A DNA stretch of 36,567 nucleotides, taken from contig CAMSZT010000033.1 in NCBI GenBank assembly GCA_947066815.1, positions 1-36,567 on the forward strand. The letters are read 5' to 3'. This DNA comes from an uncultured Lachnotalea sp. Lineage in GTDB: Bacteria > Bacillota > Clostridia > Lachnospirales > Lachnospiraceae. The notes beneath the pieces are model-generated. The model was given only the letters and a program-made list of their open reading frames with translations. It was not told the origin of the DNA and did no database searches. The position numbers were made by a program, and so were the translations under genes. Shown here piece after piece: positions 31,609 to 36,567 of the stretch. The stretch's first letter is position 1. Each line of letters starts with the position of its first letter.

Positions 31609-31652
31609 AAAAATCCCTCCATTCGGGGATAGTGTATCCCAAAATGGAGGGA
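31609..31652 (-). terminator. Terminator-like hairpin covering the ribosome binding site of the DMT gene
   Basis: Leftward: TCCCTCCATT (31643-31652), inner stem GGGATA/TATCCC with a three-base loop, AATGGAGGGA (31614-31623), TTTTT (31609-31613), then the ATG at 31608. The ten- and six-bp stems are perfect. Stem plus T run make it a likely terminator for the toxin-antitoxin operon, yet GGAGGGA is also the only ribosome binding site of the next gene. Confidence 0.72.
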
Positions 31653-31677
31653 ATCATACGGCAGACGTCAGGCTCCT

Positions 31678-31846
31678 GCGATCAGACGCCCTCTTAGCAT
31701 CAGGATGCAGACGCCCACGCAGACACCGGAAACGGCCTGGGAGATCTGTCCCGCCAGGTAAAGGTTTGCCGCTGTCAGCTCTTTCCCGGAGCTTCCCCCT
31801 CTGCCATAACCGCGCCGTACGGCCTGCCGCCGTTATACTCGTCCAT
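31678..31846 (-). pseudogene. Short frameshifted membrane peptide gene after vapC
   Basis: An ATG at 31846, inside the end of the toxin gene and preceded by CAGGGAGATGCGT, opens MDEYNGGRPYGAVMAEGEAPGKS and stops at 31775. If one base is restored near 31782 the +1 frame continues GKELTAANLYLAGQISQAVSGV, then CVGVCILMLRGRLIAGA, a clear membrane helix, to a stop at 31678. So this is probably a broken gene of some 55 residues, or the end of a larger gene whose front was replaced by the vapBC pair. I do not recognise the family. Confidence 0.45.
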
Positions 31847-32279
31847 ACGCATCTCCCTGAAAATCGTGCAGTTCTATTCGCTCCAGTAACTCTGTTGGCT
31901 TGATAGCCGCGACTCTGCTCATCGTAAAGTCCCTGATATTCCTTGTTATAATGTAATTGGCCTTTATCCGAACTGCACAGGCGCTCTGCACAGCATCTTC
32001 ATAATCTTTAAATTGCATATCGGCTGCTTTTTTCAGATCATCCGCCTTCAGATCGGCAATCGAAAAGATCAGGGACAGATCATCCAAAATCTCCTTTGTT
32101 TTTTCCGGATCAAGTTCCTTCCTTAAAATATACATAATATTAAGAATGGAAAGGGCAGATATCACACCTGATATCCCCTTAACCTCGCAAAGCTTAAAAA
32201 TTTTTGCTGAGTCCTCATAAAAATCGGGGCGTTTACAAAGAACATCTAACATGATGTTTGTATCAATCAGCACTTTCAT
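31833..32279 (-). CDS. vapC: PIN-domain toxin (VapC-like)
   Basis: 148 residues, one PIN domain. MKVLIDTNIMLDVL holds the first catalytic aspartate (Asp6), MQFKDYEDAVQSACAV the central acidic pair, and YIITRNIRDF the carboxy site. Such toxins cut specific RNAs (tRNA or rRNA) once the antitoxin is lost. It overlaps the antitoxin gene by 17 bases, typical of VapBC operons. The pair is visibly more A+T-rich than its surroundings, which fits acquisition from elsewhere. Confidence 0.93.
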   Translation of the reverse strand: MKVLIDTNIMLDVLCKRPDFYEDSAKIFKLCEVKGISGVISALSILNIMYILRKELDPEKTKEILDDLSLIFSIADLKADDLKKAADMQFKDYEDAVQSACAVRIKANYIITRNIRDFTMSRVAAIKPTELLERIELHDFQGDAYGRV

Positions 32280-32496
32280 ATTTCTGTATACACTCCGTTT
32301 TGGACTCTTTCTCGTTATGATCGTTTTTTAATACACCGATCAGCGAATCCGTTAAGAAAGAAACGCTTTTATCATGAGATACCAGCCTCGCAACCTCTTT
32401 GCCGTTTTTCATTACAATGACCTCTCCACCGGTCTGCACCATATGCAGATACTTGCCGAAATTATTCTGAACTTCCGTTGCCGTAGCCGTAATCAT
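32263..32496 (-). CDS. vapB: Phd/YefM-family antitoxin
   Basis: 77 residues. MITATATEVQNNFGKYLHMVQTGGEVIVMKNGKEVARLVSHD is the Phd/YefM dimerisation and DNA-binding domain (residues 1-43); the rest (VSFLTDSLIGVLKNDHNEKESKTECIQ) is the toxin-binding tail. It neutralises the PIN toxin and probably represses the operon. Start at 32496 has a GGGGGCGG-type site. The Phd type with a PIN partner is a common mixed arrangement. Confidence 0.92.
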   Translation of the reverse strand: MITATATEVQNNFGKYLHMVQTGGEVIVMKNGKEVARLVSHDKSVSFLTDSLIGVLKNDHNEKESKTECIQKYESAD

Positions 32497-32525
32497 AGAA
32501 CCGCCCCCTTATTTTAACTAATTTT

Positions 32526-32554
32526 AGTATATGTGATCTTATCCATTTTTTCAA
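32526..32554 (-). promoter_or_regulatory. Promoter of vapBC
   Basis: Leftward TTGAAA (32549-32554), 17 bases, TATACT (32526-32531), 30 bases before the antitoxin start. TTAGCTAA just upstream is a perfect eight-base palindrome, a possible operator for the antitoxin. Confidence 0.8.
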
Positions 32555-32631
32555 TGTGTTAGCTAATATATACATAGTATATTTTATCCAATATCTTTAT
32601 AGCTATGCATACAAAAAAGACGAAGCCGAAA

Positions 32632-32650
32632 GGGGCTGTTGCAAAAGTAG
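32632..32650. repeat. Possible relic end of an insertion sequence
   Basis: GGGGCTGTTGCAAAAGTAG resembles the GG(..)CTGTTGCAAA-type terminal repeats of several insertion sequence families. No transposase or second end is visible, so this could be chance. It lies in the spacer between vapB and argD (32497-32785). Confidence 0.25.
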
Positions 32651-32700
32651 ATGAAAAATCCACCGGAGCAACAGCTCCATTCTAAAAATCATACCGATGA

Positions 32701-32731
32701 CAAAACGGCACCCGGTCTCATCCGGATGCCG
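32701..32731 (-). terminator. Terminator of the argB-argD operon
   Basis: Leftward CGGCATCCGG (32722-32731), six-base loop, CCGGGTGCCG (32706-32715) with one wobble pair, then TTTTG. It lies about 55 bases past the argD stop. Confidence 0.8.
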
Positions 32732-32785
32732 CCCTGCGATGATATTCTGTTTTTCGTGACGCACTGTTTTCCTGACGGCGCACTG

Positions 32786-33976
32786 TCATCCCTGCTCCTC
32801 GAGCACCTCCTCGAGCACCCGGATCATCTCATCCACATGCTCCTCTTTGATGACTAACGGCGGGACAAACCGGAGGACGTTGTGCTCCGCCGTGATCAGG
32901 ATCACACCCTTTTTGACAGCGGCCGCGGCAATCTCGCCGGGAGCCTTCGCAAACTCCAGTCCCTGGAGTAACCCCACACCTCTGTGGTCCACGATCTCCG
33001 GGTATTTTTCCTTAAACGCCTCCAGCTTTTCCCAGAGGTAAGCGCCCACCCGGTTTACATTATCCAAAATATGTTCCTTCTCAAAAATGTCAAGCACAGC
33101 GTTTGCCCCGGCGCAGACTAACGGGTTGCCGCCGTAGGTGGTCCCGTGGTCTCCCGGCACCAGCACCGCCGCCTTTTCCGTGGTCAGGAAAGCCCCGATG
33201 GGAAGGCCGTTCCCGAGGGCCTTGGCCACCGCCATCACGTCCGGCTTCACGCCGTATTTCTGGCAGGCGAACATGTTCCCGCTCCGCCCCATGCCGCACT
33301 GGATCTCGTCGAAGATCAGGAGGATATCCCTCTCGTCGCAGAGCGCCCTGAGGCCCCGCAAAAACTCTCCGTCCGCCGGATAAATGCCTCCCTCCCCCTG
33401 GATGGGCTCCAGCAGGATGGCGCAGGTCTTCTCATCGACCAGGGACTTCACACTTTCCAGATTGTTATATTCCGCAAAGCGGACGCCCGAGAGGAGGGGC
33501 TTAAAATCCTCCTGATAATGGGGATTTCCCGTGACGGACAAGGAGCCCATGCTCCTGCCGTGGAAGGAATGGTCCATGGCGATGATCTCATGGTCCTTCG
33601 TCCCGTCCTTCTTCATGGCATATTTCCTGGCGGTCTTAATGGCCCCCTCGATGGCCTCGGTGCCGCTGTTGGTGAAGAACACCCGGTCCATGCCGGACAT
33701 CTTCCGGAGCTTCTCCGCCGTCTCGATGGCCGGCACGTTGTAATACAGGTTGGAGGTGTGAGTGAGCTTCTCCACCTGATTTTTGAGGGCCGTCTCAAAC
33801 TCCGGATTTCCGTAGCCAAGCCCCACCACGGCGATCCCCGCCGCAAAGTCCAGGTATTTCTTTCCGTCCACGTCATAGAGGTACACGCCCTCGCCCCTCT
33901 CGAGCACGACGGGTGTCCGGTTGTAGGTGTGGAGGAGCGCCTGCTCCCCCCGTTTCATATATGCTTCAGCCTTCAT
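32786..33976 (-). CDS. argD: Acetylornithine aminotransferase
   Basis: 396 residues, class III PLP-dependent transaminase. It makes N-acetylornithine in arginine synthesis and may also serve in lysine synthesis. Visible: [26 protein letters not shown] (residues 30-55), [21 protein letters not shown] (near 100-120), [45 protein letters not shown] with the PLP-lysine (about 215-260), and [18 protein letters not shown] (about 275-292). The start at 33976 overlaps the end of argB by 11 bases. Confidence 0.96.
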   Translation of the reverse strand: MKAEAYMKRGEQALLHTYNRTPVVLERGEGVYLYDVDGKKYLDFAAGIAVVGLGYGNPEFETALKNQVEKLTHTSNLYYNVPAIETAEKLRKMSGMDRVFFTNSGTEAIEGAIKTARKYAMKKDGTKDHEIIAMDHSFHGRSMGSLSVTGNPHYQEDFKPLLSGVRFAEYNNLESVKSLVDEKTCAILLEPIQGEGGIYPADGEFLRGLRALCDERDILLIFDEIQCGMGRSGNMFACQKYGVKPDVMAVAKALGNGLPIGAFLTTEKAAVLVPGDHGTTYGGNPLVCAGANAVLDIFEKEHILDNVNRVGAYLWEKLEAFKEKYPEIVDHRGVGLLQGLEFAKAPGEIAAAAVKKGVILITAEHNVLRFVPPLVIKEEHVDEMIRVLEEVLEEQG

Positions 33977-34862
33977 AATAATACCGCTCCTCCTTGCTGT
34001 TCAAGATCGCCGTCCCGATCCCTTTGTTGGTAAAGATCTCCAGGAGCAGGCAGTGGGGGATCCGCCCGTCCAGGATATGCACCCTGGACACTCCCTCCCG
34101 CAGCGCGTCCACACAGTTTTGCAGCTTGGGGATCATGCCGCCTCCGGCCATTCCCTGGGCAATGAACTGCTCCGCCTCGTCCAGGGTGAGCTCCGAGATC
34201 AGGCTGGACTTGTCCTCAAAGTCCCGGTAGACCCCCTCCACGTCCGTGAGGAAGGCCAGCTTTTCCGCATTGACCTCCTTGGCGATGGCGCAGGCCGCGT
34301 CGTCGGCGTTGATGTTGTAGGTGTCGAACTTATCGTCGTAGCCGATGGGACAGACGATGGGGAGGAAGTCCTTCTCCAAAAGGTCGTAGAGGATCTTGGG
34401 GCTCACATGCTTGATGGAGCCCACGTATCCGATGTCCTCCCCGTCTGACATCCGCTTCTCCACATTGAGGAGCCCGCCGTCCTTGCCGCTGATGCCCACG
34501 GCCTTGACGCCAAGCTCCTGGACCATCTGGACCAGGCCCTTGTTGACCCGGTTTAACACCATCTCGGCGATCTCCATGGTGGGAGCATCCGTCACCCGCA
34601 GTCCGTTGACAAAATGGGGCTCCATGCCCACCTTCCCGACCCAGGTGCTGATCTCCTTGCCGCCTCCGTGGACGATGATGGGCTTGAAGCCCACCAGCTT
34701 TAAGAGCACCACATCCTTGATGACGTTCCGCTTCAGCTCCTCATCCACCATGGCGCTACCGCCGTACTTGACCACGATGATCTTCCGGTTGAACCGCCGG
34801 ATATAGGGGAGGGCCTCGATGAGCACCTCCGCCTTGTGCATGATCTTTTCATCCAGTTCCAT
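33966..34862 (-). CDS. argB: Acetylglutamate kinase
   Basis: 298 residues, amino acid kinase fold; phosphorylates N-acetylglutamate, the second step of arginine synthesis. [17 protein letters not shown] (residues 28-44), [14 protein letters not shown] (61-74), [65 protein letters not shown], and [28 protein letters not shown]. The longer amino-terminal helix ([24 protein letters not shown]) is the kind seen in arginine-inhibited hexameric enzymes, so feedback control by arginine is probable. argC and argJ, the usual partners, are not adjacent. Confidence 0.96.
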   Translation of the reverse strand: MELDEKIMHKAEVLIEALPYIRRFNRKIIVVKYGGSAMVDEELKRNVIKDVVLLKLVGFKPIIVHGGGKEISTWVGKVGMEPHFVNGLRVTDAPTMEIAEMVLNRVNKGLVQMVQELGVKAVGISGKDGGLLNVEKRMSDGEDIGYVGSIKHVSPKILYDLLEKDFLPIVCPIGYDDKFDTYNINADDAACAIAKEVNAEKLAFLTDVEGVYRDFEDKSSLISELTLDEAEQFIAQGMAGGGMIPKLQNCVDALREGVSRVHILDGRIPHCLLLEIFTNKGIGTAILNSKEERYYYEG

Positions 34863-35002
34863 AATCTGTCAATTCCTTTCCGTCACGGATCTGATCGGTT
34901 TCGGGTGCGTCAAGTCGCAGGATCACGAACCATTGTGCAATTTGACGGCAACTGAGGAGACGGGCGGCTTCCCACACCCGGATCCCAACTGGCAATTACG
35001 CA

Positions 35003-36376
35003 TCACCCCAGGAAAAATTTCGAGATGTAGCCCCACACGAAGATGAACAGCACGATCAGGGGCAGGAGGATGGTCACGTATAAGCGGGCCCAGCCGGGGA
35101 ACTTGAACCCCCTGCCCGCATTGGCCTCCTCCGTGAAATTCTTCCAGCCCCAGCCGTACCTGGTCACGCAGAACAGCAGGTACACCAGGCTTCCCAGGGG
35201 AAGCAGGTTGTTGCTTACCAGGAAATCCTCCAGGTCCAGCACGTTGCTGCCCTCGCCCAGGGGGGCAAACCCGCTCCAGAGGTTGAAGCCCAGCACGCAG
35301 GGCAGGGACAGGACGATGATCACGACGATATTGATCAGGACCGCTTTTTTTCTGGAGCAGCCCGTCAGATCCGTAGCAAACGATATGATATTTTCAAAGA
35401 CGGCAATAACCGTGGAGATTGCCGCAAAAAACATGAAGATGAAGAACAGGGTCCCCCACAGCCGCCCAAACGCCATCTCGTTGAACACGTTGGGCAGGGT
35501 GATGAAGATCAGGCTGGGGCCCTCGCCGGGATTCACGTCGTAGGCAAAGCAGGCCGGGAAGATGATGAGACCCGCAATGAGCGCCACCACCGTGTCCAGC
35601 ACCGTAATGTTCACCGCCTCCCCCGTGAGCCTCCGGTCCTTGCCGATATAGCTCCCGAAAATGGCGATGGCCCCGATCCCGAGGCTTAAGGTAAAGAACG
35701 CCTGCCCCATGGCTGCGTAGAGCACCTCGAAGATCCCGTATTCCTTGAATTTACTGAAATCCGGCACCAGGTAGAACTTGAGTCCCTCGCCGCCGCCCGG
35801 CAGAGTAACAGAACGGACGGCCAGCACGATCATCATGACCAGAAGGCTGATCATCATGACCTTGGTGATCCGCTCCACGCCCTTCTGCAGGCCGATGACG
35901 CAGACTCCGAAGCAGAGCACCACGATGATCACCATGAAAGCGGCCATCAGGCCCGGCCTCTGAGTCATCGTCCCGAATTCCCCGGCCACCTGCTCCGCAT
36001 TTAAGCCCGCAAACTGCCCGGATGCCATTTTAAACACGTAGTAGAGCATCCAGCCGGCAATGGTGGTGTAGAACATCATCAGCAGATAATTCCCTGCCAT
36101 GGCGCCCCATTTGTACCAGTGCCACTTGCTGCCTTTTGGCTCCAGCACGTCGAAGGAGTGGGCCGCGCTCTTCTGGCTCGCCCGTCCCACCGCAAGCTCC
36201 GCCACCATGATGGGCAGGCCCAAAATCAGCAGGAAGAAAATATAGAGCAGCACAAAGGCCGCACCTCCGTACTTTCCGGTAATGTAGGGAAAACGCCATA
36301 CGTTGCCCAGGCCGATGGCACATCCGGCGGAGATCAGGATAAAGCCCAGCCGGGAAGAAAATTGCTCTCGTTTCAT
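35003..36376 (-). CDS. SNF-family sodium-dependent transporter
   Basis: 457 residues from MKREQFSSRLGFILISAGCAIGLGNVWRFPYI, the signature start of the neurotransmitter:sodium symporter family (LeuT fold, with the unwound helix 1 GNVWRFPY). About eleven to twelve hydrophobic helices follow (e.g. AAFVLLYIFFLLILGLPIMVAELAVG, MISLLVMMIVLAVR, AFFTLSLGIGAIAIFGSYIG, LFFIFMFFAAISTVIAVFENIISFATDL and VTILLPLIVLFIFVWGYISKFFL). It probably takes up an amino acid (tryptophan- or branched-chain-like) with sodium. AAAGGGGG precedes the ATG at 36376; the frame further upstream runs into the palindromic element and is not used. Confidence 0.94.
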   Translation of the reverse strand: MKREQFSSRLGFILISAGCAIGLGNVWRFPYITGKYGGAAFVLLYIFFLLILGLPIMVAELAVGRASQKSAAHSFDVLEPKGSKWHWYKWGAMAGNYLLMMFYTTIAGWMLYYVFKMASGQFAGLNAEQVAGEFGTMTQRPGLMAAFMVIIVVLCFGVCVIGLQKGVERITKVMMISLLVMMIVLAVRSVTLPGGGEGLKFYLVPDFSKFKEYGIFEVLYAAMGQAFFTLSLGIGAIAIFGSYIGKDRRLTGEAVNITVLDTVVALIAGLIIFPACFAYDVNPGEGPSLIFITLPNVFNEMAFGRLWGTLFFIFMFFAAISTVIAVFENIISFATDLTGCSRKKAVLINIVVIIVLSLPCVLGFNLWSGFAPLGEGSNVLDLEDFLVSNNLLPLGSLVYLLFCVTRYGWGWKNFTEEANAGRGFKFPGWARLYVTILLPLIVLFIFVWGYISKFFLG

Positions 36377-36406
36377 CTTAAAAACCCCCTTTTTGTATTC
36401 CCAGAA

Positions 36407-36435
36407 AGTATAACCTATTTTCTGCCGGATGGCAA
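36407..36435 (-). promoter_or_regulatory. Promoter of the SNF transporter gene
   Basis: Leftward TTGCCA (36430-36435), 17 bases, TATACT (36407-36412), about 31 bases before the start codon. The family A palindrome lies 24 bases upstream of the -35. Confidence 0.8.
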
Positions 36436-36459
36436 TAGTGGGGTGGGGGATTGGAGTCC

Positions 36460-36542
36460 GGGAGCGTGCGGAAAATGCTTTCCATCGCAAACACGGCGAA
36501 ACGCCTATCGTTTGCTCACGGAAACATTTTCCGCACGCTCCC
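36460..36542. repeat. Nested palindromic element, family A, copy 2 (complete)
   Basis: Outer arms GGGAGCGTGCGGAAAATG (36460-36477) and CATTTTCCGCACGCTCCC (36525-36542) are perfectly complementary over 18 bp and differ from the arms of copy 1. The inside (CTTTCCATCGCA, A, ACACGGC and ACGCCTATCGT, T, TGCTCACGGAAA) matches copy 1 except at the variable inner stem base pair and the apical loop (GAAA here, TTAC there). A further fragment with CGGGTGAAACGC begins at 36556 and is cut off by the window edge; it may be a second shortened copy. Confidence 0.9.
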
Positions 36543-36567
36543 TCCTCCCAAGTTTCGGGTGAAACGC

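Noticed and set aside
32632-32650. A mobile element between vapB and argD
   Set aside because: Only one short end-like sequence is visible and no transposase; it is listed as a low-confidence relic only.
36377-36490. Longer amino terminus of the SNF transporter (38 extra codons)
   Set aside because: It would start inside the palindromic element and run through the promoter; the family begins at the MKREQFSSRLGF-type start.

Overview
The window looks like a G+C-rich, spore-forming member of the Clostridia, most likely Lachnospiraceae. The evidence is spoIIR, a double-GerMN spore-type lipoprotein, a class III glutamine synthetase, a class B sortase, clostridial gene neighbourhoods and strong AGGAGG-type ribosome binding sites. 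Nearly all content is chromosomal housekeeping. There is no prophage, integrase, complete transposon, CRISPR array, rRNA or tRNA that I can see.

Layout. 1-510: a 17-bp tandem repeat, then the remnant of a short-chain dehydrogenase gene that still has a consensus promoter. 505-5293: a cell-wall operon (ddl, murI, DUF1934) read leftward from a promoter that diverges from spoIIR, then a GntR regulator overlapping ispE. 5437-9629: a 48-aa protein, an M20 amidohydrolase with a cyclophilin, and a TPM-domain protein coupled to a zinc-ribbon membrane protein. 10008-13102: an ArsC/Spx-like protein, a MmcQ/YjbR-type fusion and an AAA-ATPase/PD-(D/E)XK protein. 13322-18559: glutamine synthetase III with a long hairpin-rich leader, sortase B divergent from a GNAT acetyltransferase, and pyruvate kinase. 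18566-19775: a repeat cluster and two decayed genes (SPFH/GYF-type and zinc-ribbon membrane protein). 19813-24274: holA-sfsA-XRE regulator, a PfkB sugar kinase and a FecR/beta-helix lipoprotein. 24417-31102: a leftward series comEA, response regulator, sensor kinase, GerMN lipoprotein, comEC. 31180-32496: a small DMT-type membrane protein behind a hairpin that covers its ribosome binding site, and a VapBC-type toxin-antitoxin pair. 32786-36376: argB-argD and an SNF-family sodium symporter.

The most unusual content is not protein coding. A nested palindromic element occurs in full after pyruvate kinase (18566-18645) and upstream of the SNF symporter (36460-36542), with a shortened copy at 18660-18710. 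The inner loops and core are nearly identical between copies. The 17-18 bp outer arms differ in sequence, yet each is perfectly self-complementary, and one inner stem carries a compensatory G-C/A-T change. That is the pattern expected of selection on structure. A second palindromic family, with ends close to CAGGTAATTGCGAA, occurs at 7524-7589 and 10393-10585; the longer copy folds on itself over about 190 bases and has a near-perfect short direct repeat on its flanks. Three genes (SDR, zinc-ribbon protein, SPFH protein) appear to have lost internal segments, mostly out of frame.

All product names come from recognising sequence motifs by eye. No database search was possible, so family-level calls are firm where motifs are listed and tentative otherwise.
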